DNA from: Phallus indusiatus
Lineage: Eukaryota; Basidiomycota; Agaricomycetes; Phallales; Phallaceae
Direction: 5' to 3'
Length of the DNA stretch: 64,000 bases
Assembly (NCBI GenBank): GCA_027605045.1
Contig: JAQFWX010000007.1
Location: 1,488,001-1,552,000, forward strand
How positions within the stretch are numbered: position 1 is the stretch's first letter; every line of letters begins with the position of its first letter. The notes under the pieces are model-generated. The model did no database searches. It was given only the letters and a program-made list of their open reading frames with translations, and was not told where the DNA came from. Below are positions 50,056 to 60,465 of the stretch, one piece after another. A program made the translations under genes and the position numbers.

Positions 50056-50475
50056 TGTCAGGGTACGCTAGCGTCATGTCTTCCGTGTCGTTATTTCTTC
50101 ATTTCCTTGTGTTCCGATGTTCCTTTCTCCCTCCTGATTCCTTTCCGAGACTTCGAGTTTGGGTTCCGAGAACTCGAACTATAGTTCTGTCATCTCTCAT
50201 TCTCTATTATCTATTCCTTTCGATCTCTTCGAATTCGAACTCCGATCGAATTCTCCGAACCTCTTCGAACTCCCTTTTATCGCCTCGGATCCCGCGGCGA
50301 TACTCATCTATTGTCCCCGAGCGCTTCCACGTAGTATATGTAGCGTAGCCCTAGAGGGGGATCCCTAAGCTTGTTCTCTTAGGTTTCCTGCCCTCTAGGT
50401 GAGTAGTTAGTCGTCGTTCATCAATAGATCTTAGGTTTCCTGCCCTCTAGGTGTGTGCCCTGAGTCGCCCTAACA
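50056..50475 (+). repeat. 5' LTR of G2 (family C)
   Basis: TATATG at about 50,335 lies 32 bp before the loop word AAGCTTGTTCT (50367-50377). The hairpin arms are 50349-50369 and 50378-50399. A second copy of the right arm is at 50430-50451. Confidence 0.92.
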
Positions 50476-50477
50476 GC

Positions 50478-50488
50478 AGAACAAGCTT
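50478..50488 (+). promoter_or_regulatory. G2 primer-binding site, complementary to its own LTR
   Basis: AGAACAAGCTT, two bases after the LTR. It is the exact complement of AAGCTTGTTCT in the LTR hairpin loop. No match to the usual initiator-tRNA site was noticed. This is the arrangement known from Tf1, where the 5' end of the RNA primes itself. Confidence 0.75.
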
Positions 50489-50555
50489 CTATCTTGTACC
50501 AGTCGTTTTGTATTGACGGCTACATTCGGAAAACACCTCCGGTCATCGTCCAACG

Positions 50556-51144
50556 TAGTGTGGCCGCGGTTCGGTTTTCGGACCGAACCGAACCGAACCG
50601 AACCGAAAAAAAGACCGAAATGAACCGATTTATCAGTTCGGTTCGGTTCGGTCTTTCAAACGGTTCGGTTCGCGGTTCGGAAATTTTTGAAAAATTGCCG
50701 AACCGATAGGAACCATTTCGAACCGGTTCAGAAACCGAGTCACATATTGCTATATAACTGAGTCAAAATGGTGAATGTTGTCGTGATTTTTTTTTTATTT
50801 TGGCTCTAGAGAGCTCAAAAATTGCCCAAAATGGGAATAAAAAAATATGTCATAAATATTTTTCGAATATCTATAAGATAAGTTGGGCGCTTAAATAGGC
50901 GCCCGTGTTACATAAGCAAAAAAAAACTGTCCAAAATCATCTAAATTCGTTGAAATCTAGAAAATTTCAAGTATTATTGTGAACCGGTTCGAACCACTGA
51001 ACCGAACCAATAAAAACTGAACCGAACCGAACCAATGTAAAACGGTTCGGTTCAGCGAAATTTCCCGAACCGAACCATCGGTTCGGTTTTCGGTTCGGCA
51101 AAAAGTGTCAAAAAACCGGACCGAACCGAACCGCGGCCACACTA
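50556..51144. mobile_element. hAT-type MITE in the G2 leader
   Basis: Starts TAGTGTGGCCGCGGTTCGG and ends with the complement, flanked by the 8-bp duplication GTCCAACG, the signature of hAT insertions. The ends contain runs of CGGTT/AACCG repeats. It has no coding capacity (589 bp). It lies between the primer site and gag, so it inserted after G2 or was carried by this G2 lineage. Confidence 0.92.
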
Positions 51145-51222
51145 GTCCAACGTGTTCCGGCACTTCCTTGTCCCCGTCCATAACTCGACTCCTCCTTCCC
51201 CTGCCTGTCGACAACTTTGCTC

Positions 51223-52491
51223 ATGGAGTCCGAACAGACCTCTGAACTTCGCCTGCTCACCCTTGAGCAAAATATCGCCTTGCAGACCGATAAGCTTGAC
51301 CAGCTGATCGAACACATCAATAACCGCTTTGCATCTCTGGCTCCCGCTGCCAATCCTTCTGACCCGCCTCCCACTGGTCCTCCTAACCCCGAAGCTCCCG
51401 CTTCGAACTCTACGGGTGATTCCAAATCCTCTCGGAACACTCGTCCCGCCGTTCCAACTGCGTTTGACGGCGATCGCAAAAATGGCCGATCCTTCTGGAA
51501 CTCGGTCGCTCTGTACATGAACATCTGTGGTTCGGATTTCGCCTCCCTCGATGCCAAGATTCAATGGGTGTTGTCCTATATGAACAGTGGACGCGCGGGG
51601 GTCTTCGCCGAAACCCAGCTTGCCATGTACCAGTCGGGGACCCGCCCCTACACCACCTGGAACGGGTTCAAGATCAAGTTCGAGTCTGAATTCTTCCCAC
51701 TCACCGAACAAGAGGACGCTCTCAACCTCTTGCTTTCTCGACGTTTCGCACAAGGAGGTCGGAACGTTGTCGATTATATCGACTCCTTCCGGATCATCAT
51801 AAACAAGGCTGGATTCACCGACCGAGATGGCCTAGCCATCACCTCCTATTTCCGACAGGGTCTCGATCAAGAAGTTCAGGACAAGGTCGCAACGATGCAG
51901 GATCATCCAGCTATGAATGACCATGAAGGCTGGATTAAAGCTGCACGACTCTTCGATCAAGCTCGACGCAATAATGATGCCTTCAACGCCATTCGACGTC
52001 GTGTCCTTCCAACTCCAAATGCTTCTGCCCCCTTGACCACGGTTCCGATGCCTCGAACGCGTCCTAGTCCATTCCCTGTCTATCAGAGGGCCTCTAACCC
52101 TCCAGTGTACGCACCACCTCCGTTCGCTCCCCCCAGACCTGCATTTCCAGCAGCAGCTCCAGTTCCGAGTAGGCCCATTCCCCCTTCACCTCTTGCTCCT
52201 GCTGCACAACCTCGGAACGATGCTATGGATGTTGACGCGGCTCGTAGACGTGTCCAAACGGAGACTGCACGTTGCTACCGATGCGGACAGGTTGGCCACA
52301 TGGTTCGCGACTGCCCCCATGCCTACGACGTTCGTTTTATACAATCGGACGAGATCGATAGTCTTGTGCAACAGCTCCTTGCCCGGAAGGATGTTGAAGA
52401 GGCTCACACACGTTCCGATGCCCCTACAGTCATTGAGGAGCCCTCGCTGGAGATCCCTACCTCGGAGGATTTTCCCGAAGGCAGCGAGTGA
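51223..52491 (+). CDS. G2 Gag polyprotein
   Basis: Structural protein of the retrotransposon particle, 422 residues. The N-terminal part is helical. The capsid region shows FDGDRKNGRSFWNSV and a retrotransposon-gag core. A Pro-rich linker leads to one CCHC zinc knuckle, CYRCGQVGHMVRDC. The start ATG at 51223 is the first in frame after the leader. It ends in TGA overlapping the pol frame, so pol is probably made by a -1 frameshift. Confidence 0.9.
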   Translation: MESEQTSELRLLTLEQNIALQTDKLDQLIEHINNRFASLAPAANPSDPPPTGPPNPEAPASNSTGDSKSSRNTRPAVPTAFDGDRKNGRSFWNSVALYMNICGSDFASLDAKIQWVLSYMNSGRAGVFAETQLAMYQSGTRPYTTWNGFKIKFESEFFPLTEQEDALNLLLSRRFAQGGRNVVDYIDSFRIIINKAGFTDRDGLAITSYFRQGLDQEVQDKVATMQDHPAMNDHEGWIKAARLFDQARRNNDAFNAIRRRVLPTPNASAPLTTVPMPRTRPSPFPVYQRASNPPVYAPPPFAPPRPAFPAAAPVPSRPIPPSPLAPAAQPRNDAMDVDAARRRVQTETARCYRCGQVGHMVRDCPHAYDVRFIQSDEIDSLVQQLLARKDVEEAHTRSDAPTVIEEPSLEIPTSEDFPEGSE

Positions 52492-55400
52492 AGGATGCAC
52501 CTTCGCTGCCAGTATCCAATAGATTCGAAAAATTGTACATAGACACCGAGTGCAATGAAAATTCTGATTCGACTTCTATTGATTCTGATGCATCTCCCGA
52601 ACCTCCCTCTGCTCCTTCTATCCCCCATCGACTTCTTCTAAAGCTTCGGAGTCGTCTTCCACACGAGTTCCGGTTAGCAGCGACTGCTGGTACGCAGAGG
52701 CTCGAGATCTCTGTTGAACTTCAGAGTGCTGACACTGGGGACATCACCTCCACGAAGGCCATGCTCGATACTGGTGCGAGTGGTATGTTCCTTGACCGTG
52801 ATTTTGTTAAGAAGCATCGATTCCCCACCATTCGACTTCCGAGACCGATCCCTGTCTTCAATGTTGACGGAACCGCGAATCAAGCAGGCCACATCACCCA
52901 TGTTGTAGACATTGTCATGCGATACCGAACACATTCGGAACGAGTTCTGTTTGCTGTCACTGCGCTGGGCAAGTATCCCGTTCTTCTCGGGTTACCTTGG
53001 TTCAAGGCTCATAACCCTGTCATCGATTACACCACGGGAGAGGTCGAGCTAACCCGCTGCAGTCCACAATGTCGATCTTGTGCTCCTCCAGAACCCCTCG
53101 GAAGAGGTTCTAGGCGTTTTCTACGCCGTGTCCGAGCTTCTCAAGCAGTCCAATTGGACGACACTGAATCTACAGATCCTGATATGCCAGATCTCGTGGA
53201 CATCGAGACAGAATTCAAACCCGAGGAAGGCGATCGTCTGTTCGCCATTTCCTTAGCCTCGGATGAACCCTCTGGTCACTCCATAGGAGCCACCGAAACT
53301 ATATCTCAACGTCTTGCGCAGGCCTACGCCAACAACGCTGATGCTCCAGTCAAGAAGGGCTTCCGAGAAATCGTTCCAGAACACTTCCATGACTTTGAAG
53401 ATGTTTTTGCTAAGGAATCCTTCGATTCCCTTCCTGATCCGAAGAAGTGGGATCACCCCATAGAACTTCTAGCAGGATCTGAACCAAAGTTCTGTAAGAT
53501 CTACCCACTATCTCCTAATGAGCAGAAGGAATTAGACGCGTTCCTGGAAGAGAACCTTCGATCGGGTCGGATACGTCCTTCAAAGTCTCCGATGGCCTCC
53601 CCCGTGTTTTTTATCAAGAAGAAGGACGGTTCGCTTCGGCTCATTCAGGACTATCGTGCTTTAAATGCCATGACGATCAAAAATCGCTACCCGCTCCCCC
53701 TGATCTCGGAACTTGTCAATAAATTACAAGGCGCGAAGTATTTCACTAAACTTGATGTGCGATGGGGTTACAACAATGTTCGGATTAAGGAGGGGGACGA
53801 GTGGAAGGCCGCTTTCCGAACGAATCGAGGACTTTTCGAACCTCTAGTGATGTTTTTCGGTCTTACTAACAGTCCAGCAACGTTCCAGACGATGATGAAC
53901 GAAATCTTCGAGGATCTGATCTCGGAAGGCGCAGTGGCTGTGTACATCGACGATATTCTCATTTACACAAAAACTCGGGAGGAACATGATCTGATCACTC
54001 GTCGTGTCCTAGAACGACTACGCGAACACAAGTTGTATCTCAAGGCAGAGAAGTGCGAGTTCTGTCAGACCAGGATCGAGTACCTAGGAATGGTCATTTC
54101 GGAGAATACTGTTGAGATGGATCCAGCGAAGGTTTCCGGAGTTCGTGAATGGCCTGTCCCGAAGAACGTAACTGAAGTTCAGTCCTTCCTTGGTTTCGCT
54201 AACTTCTACCGTCGCTTCATTAAGGATTTCGCCCGGATCGCTCATCCCATGTTCGGTCTGACGAAGAAAGATGTTCCGTTTGTCTGGACAGACATCTGCC
54301 AGGATGCATTTGATTCCCTTAAGCTCGCTATGACATCTGCACCAGTTCTGCTAATTCCCGATCCTTCCAGACCTTATCGCATCGAAGCTGACAGTTCTGA
54401 TTTCGCTACAGGTGCTGTGCTTTCTCAGCTATCTTCGGAGGACAACAAGTGGCATCCAGTTGCCTTTTTCTCAAAGTCGCTTAGTCCCGTCGAACGAAAT
54501 TACGAGATCCACGACAAGGAAATGTTGGCGATCATCCGCTCTTTAGAAGAATGGCGACATTTCCTCGAAGGTTCGAGTCATCCGATTGATATTCGAACAG
54601 ATCACAAGAACCTCGAATACTTCATGACAGCTTGGAATCTTAACCGAAGACAGGCTTGATGGTCGGTTTATCTCTCCAGATTCGATTTTATGCTTCGACA
54701 CGTCCCGGGAAGATCTATGGGCAAACCCGACAGCCTTTCTAGACGTGCAGATCATGGGTCTGGTAAGCAGGACAACCAAGGCATCACCTTAATTCGCCCC
54801 GAAATGTTCGCAATCAATGCTTTGCAAACATTCCAGCTTAAAGGGGAGGAGGAAGGTTTCCTGCGTCAAATCCGAAAGGCAAATCGTGAAGGAAAGCATG
54901 AAGATGGTGTTTCGAAGGCATTAGAATCTCTTAGAACTCTTGGTGGCCGCTCTGCACATACTAGTGAGTGGTCCGAACATCAGGATGTCATTTATTACCG
55001 TGGAAAGGTGTATGTTCCGAGCGACGAGGAACTGCGTCGTAAGATCACTCAGTGCCATCATGATTCGAAGATCGGTGGACACCCTGGACGTTTCAAGACC
55101 CTCGAACTGATCTCCCGAACATTCTGGTGGCCCGGTATCTCCAGATACGTTCAACGATATGTTGAGGCCTGTGATCCCTGTCAACGCACGAAACTCGCGC
55201 GACGAGCTCCATTCGGCGAGTTAGAACCCACAGAAACGCCTTACCGACCTTGGGAATTCATCTTGGTCGACTTCATCGTGGAACTTCCCGAATCGAACGG
55301 TTACGATGCCATTCTAGCGGTGGTAGACTCTCTCACCAAGCGCGCACACTTTATTCCGACCTTCACAACTCTGGACGCTTCCGGGCTGGCTTCACTCTAT

Positions 55401-56423
55401 CTCCAACACGTCTGGAAACTTCACGGCCTACCCGAGAAGATCATTTCGGATCGAGGACCTCAGTTCGCAGCTCGATTCACTAAGGAACTCTCCAGAACCC
55501 TCGGAATACGCTTAGCAATGTCTACTGCCTACCATCCACAAACCGATGGCCAGACCGAGCGTGTTAATGCCGAAATCGAACAGTACCTTCGTGTTTTCAC
55601 TTCGGAAAGACAGGACAACTGGGACCACCTCCTTCCTATGGCCGAGTTCGCTTACAACAACCACATACATTCCGCGACGCAATCCACACCCTTCGAACTC
55701 GACACAGGGCGACAACCACGCATGGGATTCGAGCCCCGACTTCCAGGATCGAAGATCGAAGCAGTTAACGAGTTCAAGGATCAAATGGCTGCAGCTCTCG
55801 AAGAGGCCAGATCTGCGATTGTGAAGGCAAAGGACGACATGGCGAAATATTATAATCGGAAACACGTCCCAGCTCCAGAGTACAAAACAGGTGACAAGGT
55901 CTTCTTAGATGCTAGTGATATCCGAACAACTCGACCTTCAGCTAAATTGGCGCACCGCTTCCTGGGTCCTTATCCGATTGCAGCAAAGGTCAGTTCCCGA
56001 GCATATCGATTGGTTCTTCCGAAGTCGATGTCTCGACTGCACCCTGTTTTCCATGTTTCCAAACTCCGTCCTGCAGCTACTGATACGATTCCGGGTCGTC
56101 GTGCGAAACCTCCCCCACCTCCAGAACTTCGAGACGATGGTGAACATTATGTCGTGGAAGAGGTTTTAGACAGTCGAATTGTTCGGAATCGATTAGAGTT
56201 CAAGGTTCGCTGGGAGGGGTACGGCCCGGAGCATGATCAGTGGATTCCAGAAAAAGATCTTGCTGCTCCGAACCTTCTGCGCGACTTCTATCGAGACCAC
56301 CCACATGCACCGCGTTCAATTAACGGTTTGTTGTTCCGGCCCAGACCAATGGGTGAATGGGACGATCTGCAGGCGTCGGGTCGACGCCTTGTTGAAGGGG
56401 GGGGTGGTGTCAGGGTACGCTAG
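52488..56423 (+). pseudogene. G2 Pol polyprotein, one internal stop
   Basis: Protease (AMLDTGASG), reverse transcriptase (YIDDILIY), RNase H (EADSSDFATGAV and IRTDHKNLEYF), integrase (HHCC zinc region, then D-D-E core with LVDFIVELP, SDRGPQF and HPQTDGQTERVN) and a C-terminal chromodomain (EVLDSRIVRNRLEFKVRWEG). The frame is open from 52488 except for TGA at 54657-54659 between RNase H and integrase. The equivalent position in other copies suggests a CGA codon hit by a C-to-T change. The frame is -1 relative to gag, is open through the gag end, and runs 16 bases into the 3' LTR. Without readthrough, integrase would not be made from this copy. Confidence 0.9.
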
Positions 56424-56827
56424 CGTCATGTCTTCCGTGTCGTTATTTCTTCATTTCCTTGTGTTCCGATGTTCCTTTCTCCCTCCTGATTCCTTTCCGA
56501 GACTTCAAGTTTGGGTTCCGAGAACTCGAACTATAGTTCTGTCATCTCTCATTCTCTATTATCTATTCCTTTCGATCTCTTCGAATTCGAACTCCGATCG
56601 AATTCTCCGAACCTCTTCGAACTCCCTTTTATCGCCTCGGATCCCGCGGCGATACTCATCTATTGTCCCCGAGCGCTTCCACGTAGTATATGTAGCGTAG
56701 CCCTAGAGGGGGATCCCTAAGCTTGTTCTCTTAGGTTTCCTGCCCTCTAGGTGAGTAGTTAGTCGTCGTTCATCAATAGATCTTAGGTTTCCTGCCCTCT
56801 AGGTGTGTGCCCTGAGTCGCCCTAACA
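56408..56827 (+). repeat. 3' LTR of G2 (family C)
   Basis: 420 bp, the same length as the 5' LTR and near-identical to it. Followed by the duplication ATCTT. Confidence 0.92.
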
Positions 56828-56875
56828 ATCTTAGGTTTTCCCTCCTCTAGGTGTGTGCCCTGAGTCGCCCTAACA
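56828..56875 (+). mobile_element. Family A LTR, right part, after G2
   Basis: Begins with the second copy of ATCTT and continues the family A end (taggttttccctcctctagg) to CCCTAACA, then the duplication AGAAA that matches 49743-49747. Confidence 0.92.
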
Positions 56876-59452
56876 AGAAACTTACTCATAGCAACACGGA
56901 ACATTTTGCTGTTGTCTGTCCACACGTAATATTTATTGAGTATTCCAATGCCATTATTAGCTGCATGATGGACAGGGTGCAAGTCCTCATTGTCAGCAAG
57001 ACGTTCGAGATGGTTGCATAAGTAATCGATCACCGGGATAACCTGGTGAAGCAATGGCACATCTGTGGTTGAAATGCACTGAGTGATGCTCTTGAATGTC
57101 TGGAAAATATGAGTCAGAATTCAAATAAAAAAGAGAAACTAGAAACCTATGTTGAGTACTGGTTCTAACTGTTCTATTATGATCCACTCTTGGGCACATA
57201 TTGTATATTGGCTAAGCTTCAAATGCTTGTAGCAGCTGCTTGTGGTGAGGAGGGAGACGGCTTCACGGTTCAGAAGATGACATTTCAATGCCTCGACATG
57301 CAAGTTCCAATGTGTTGCGACAACTTTAACTGGAGCCAGAGGTGTTTGATCCAGTCCCTCACAGCACTCAGTCAATGCTGATCGCTTGGTATCCAAGCGT
57401 GCCAGAGCCGAAGCAAAACCTGTAACCTAGCAGGTTTATTAATGTGGATATTGTATTTCCAAGGAGACTGACTAGACATACCTTTTTTTGTAACAGTTTT
57501 ATAGCAGGCTAATTATACCTGCTATAAATAAGATCCCACAAGTGCACAGAATTCCTGTCTATTGCTCAATCTAGGCTAATAGGGAATAACATGCAGTGTA
57601 GTGGGTAGTAAAAAGTTATCTAACCACTATGTCACACCGCTCTACAAGTGTGATGGGCGCTTAATGTCACGCTGTGATGCCGCACAAAGCTACACTACAA
57701 TTCTCCAGTAATGGGGAATTAAATCCTAGAGTCTGGGTGACTATAGACTCTTATTAACCCCTTTCCCAACCGTTACATTTTCAAAGTAAAAATCGCCTCT
57801 TTGCGCTCAGCATCGTCCAGTTCTCCCAGCTTGACCTCTGTCACCTCTGCTGCTTCATCCACCAATGGGTCCATATCAACATCATGTTCCGCATCAAGAT
57901 CATCTTCATCTTGAAGCTCTTCTTCGTCATCTTCTGCACATCTGTACTTTTGTTCACTGTCTTCCGATTGATCTTCTGTTGCTTGCCAGGCGGCCAATGC
58001 TGGGTCTTCTTGAATGTCCTTTTTCCGAGGTAAAAGAACATGTAGCACAGTCTGTCAATCTTGAGCATGTTGGGAAGATATAGAGTATGATTGAAATTAC
58101 CTTTTCAACAAGATTTATAACATGATTTATATACCGTATCCTATTCTGCTGACCTCCCCATTCCAGCATCAGCTTGACCAGGTGATCCGTCATCGTATCG
58201 TTTGACGATGTGTTATCGGCAGTGAGACCAATCACCTATGTGCAATTAGAAATAAAACACTCAGTGTAAGAGACAAACGTACCTTAGATATAATCTGATG
58301 TTCCTCCAAGATCTGATGAATGACGGTGGCCATTGTGACACTGGTGTGAGCTTTAGAAACTCTAGAGATAGCATAATTAGTCTTTCAGAATAACAGAGCA
58401 AAGATAGGACATGTACGTTACCTTAAAAAATCTAATATGATCTGCCGCTGAGTCCCTGTTTTTGGATCAATCCAGTGCACTGTGACAGCGATGAAGCTCA
58501 TCGCCGCTCTGGATGTCCAAGCATCCAGTGCAATGTGAATGGCGTTCAGGAATGCCTAAAACAATAATATAAGTATACTTTGTGTCCCAGCATGTAATAA
58601 ATACTCACCTCAAAGATCCCAATGACCTTTTCGTGTGAGAGTTTGTACAGTTTTTGAATGTCGCGAACCAAAGAAGTTCGTGACAGAACCTCAACTTTAG
58701 AAAATAGCATCTTGAAGAGGGAAATGAGTTCAGCATCTTCAACAATCGTATACGGTCGATTTTTTGCCACCACCCATTTGACAATGCCAAACTGAAAGGT
58801 GTCTCGGGAGTAACTGCTGCCCTTCGCAAAGCCAGCCATAGTAAGAGCTTCTTTTGAGTGTTTGGGATCACACATGTCTCTGTGACAGTTTAAATTCCCG
58901 GTAGATACATCGCCCAATGTCCGCATCAGAATAATAGTCGGATGACTGAGTGAATTGTGATGTTAATGTAAATAGGAGAATCAATTGTGGATTAACTTAT
59001 GTTCAACAAATAAATTTCATAGATAATTTATCTTGTTTGGTTCTAATTGGTTTACCATTATCATCAACAACCAAAGAAGCAGAAAGAAAGTGTTCATAAA
59101 CATTATACTTTCAACTTTTGGACTTATGTACTGAATTGGCATGTGAGGAAAGCAAAGTTCAATGATCGGAAAAAAAATGAAATAAGGAAAGCTTACGTAG
59201 ATTTCGGGAACTCTCAGATACATCAGTAGGATAATCGTCTTTGACATTCTCTAGACTAGATGATTCTGTGGGAGTTATTGCAGCTGAATCTGGAAGTGTT
59301 GAGCTAGGTACGGCTAGAGCGGGTTCGGGGGAAGTTTCGGATGAGCTGGGTGGTGATGATTGGGCCAGAGTGACTTCTTTCGCTTTTTTTGAATGACTAG
59401 AAGAGGAAGGGAATTGTGCAGGTCTTTTGTTTCTTTTTGAGGACGGAGTCAT
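56876..59452 (-). pseudogene. hAT-family transposase gene, interrupted
   Basis: Multi-exon transposase of the hAT superfamily, read on the minus strand. From the start: a Ser/Pro-rich N-terminus (MTPSSKRNKRPAQFPSSSS), then CDPKHSKEAL, NRPYTIVEDAELISLF, AFLNAIHIALDAWTSRAAM, VIGLTADNTSSND, RIRYINHVINLVEK, an acidic stretch, LAPVKVVATHWN and LHQVIPVIDYLCNHLE, ending in LNKYYVWTDNSKMFRVAM. The C-terminal dimerisation part is missing because the family A LTR with G2 sits there. A 289-bp MITE is also lodged in it. Exons have ordinary GT-AG introns and few stops, so it was probably intact until these insertions. Confidence 0.85.
57489..57777. mobile_element. Short MITE inside the hAT gene
   Basis: Starts TGTAACAGTT and ends with the imperfect complement AACCGTTACA, 289 bp. 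It splits a Lys-rich exon end of the hAT gene, with TTTT on both sides as a possible 4-bp target duplication (ambiguous in a T run). No coding capacity. Superfamily not assigned. Confidence 0.7.
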
Positions 59453-59872
59453 GTGCCAAAGTGCTTAAGGTAGAGTCACAGAATGTGGTTGTCACTGTTC
59501 CACGGTGAAATTTTCAAAATTTTAAACTAGCATGATTAAAAATAGACAGCTGAACTAAAAAAAAATTGCAAATAAAACCCGGGTACCCGTGGGTATTTGA
59601 AAAAATCCAAAAATGAAACTCTAACCCGTGAATTTTGTTCAAACTTCAAACCCACATCCAATGGGTTTACTTAAGTGAAAACCCATGGGTTTTGGTACCC
59701 ACACCCACGGGTTTTGGTACCCACACCCACGGGTTTTGGTACCCACACCCACGGGTTTTGGTACCCACACCCACGGGTTTTAGCATGGGTACCTGTGACA
59801 GATACCCGGGTATGACCATACCTGTGGACAGTCTTAGATTCACATTCACTATATCGCAAACAAGCATCATCA
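59453..59872. other. Region upstream of the hAT gene, with tandem repeat
   Basis: Probably the 5' subterminal region of the hAT transposon. It contains repeated ACCCGGGTACCCGTGGGT-like words in both orientations between about 59,577 and 59,812. Confidence 0.4.
59688..59781 (+). repeat. 22-bp tandem repeat, about 4.3 copies
   Basis: Unit GGTTTTGGTACCCACACCCACG, four full copies plus a partial one, nearly without differences. Such identity suggests recent expansion. Confidence 0.9.
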
Positions 59873-60401
59873 TTGGGTGTAGATTTGCAAAGGAATACTG
59901 CAGAGAATATAGACAACTGGCTGGACCCTACCTCCCAATTCTACCATTCGAAATTAGCATCAGCTGTCTTTTTATACTATGATCGAGCAACTCCTCAGGA
60001 ACGGTTTATCCTATACATACAGACACAGAACATGAAGATTGCAACTTGGGAATATGCTCATGGGAAACAATTAATGTTGAATGGAACTTTCAGAATATGT
60101 GATCGACGGGTTTTATTATTTGTTGCACTGGATGTGGATAAACATTATTGAGGCATTCCATTCACCTTTTTCTGCTCCAACCAGTAACCAAGCTACTCAT
60201 GCAGGATATGACATGTTGATTTTGGTGGATGTTTTAAATCTATGGGTTGAAAGCATGGGCATACATCAAGGTCAGACTTTTACTCCCAAAGTTGTCATCA
60301 CAGATACAGATACGAGGGAGCACAATGCATTACTTTCTATCTGGCCAAACATAATGCTCCTCCTTTGCAAATTCCACACACATCAGTGCTGGATGAACTA
60401 A
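59873..60401 (+). pseudogene. MULE-type transposase fragment
   Basis: Two frames together read as a piece of a Mutator-like (MULE) transposase: GTFRICDRRVLLFVAL, SAPTSNQATHAGYD, VVITDTDTREHNALL and WPNIMLLLCKFHTHQCW. A frame change and stop fall near 60,150. Both ends of the protein are missing. Confidence 0.75.
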
Positions 60402-60465
60402 AAAAAAATCAACATTAAGTAAAATGGGGCAAACAGATGAATTTTATAAGCTTCAAATAACCAAA

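Larger units (their letters stand above)
50056..56827 (+). mobile_element. G2: nearly intact chromodomain Ty3/gypsy retrotransposon
   Basis: LTRs of 420 bp at 50056-50475 and 56408-56827. They appear to differ at a single base (G in the 5' copy, A in the 3' copy, about 105 bases in). The 5-bp duplication ATCTT flanks the whole element. The primer-binding word AGAACAAGCTT is at 50478-50488. Leader (carrying a hAT-type MITE), gag and pol follow. Pol order is protease, RT, RNase H, integrase, chromodomain, which places it in the chromoviruses. One nonsense codon in pol is the only clear defect. The near-identity of the LTRs indicates recent insertion. Confidence 0.95.

Noticed and set aside
50159..50368. 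Open frame inside family C LTRs, present in both G2 LTRs
   Set aside because: Its conservation is explained by LTR duplication. It overlaps the TATA and hairpin region and has no protein features.
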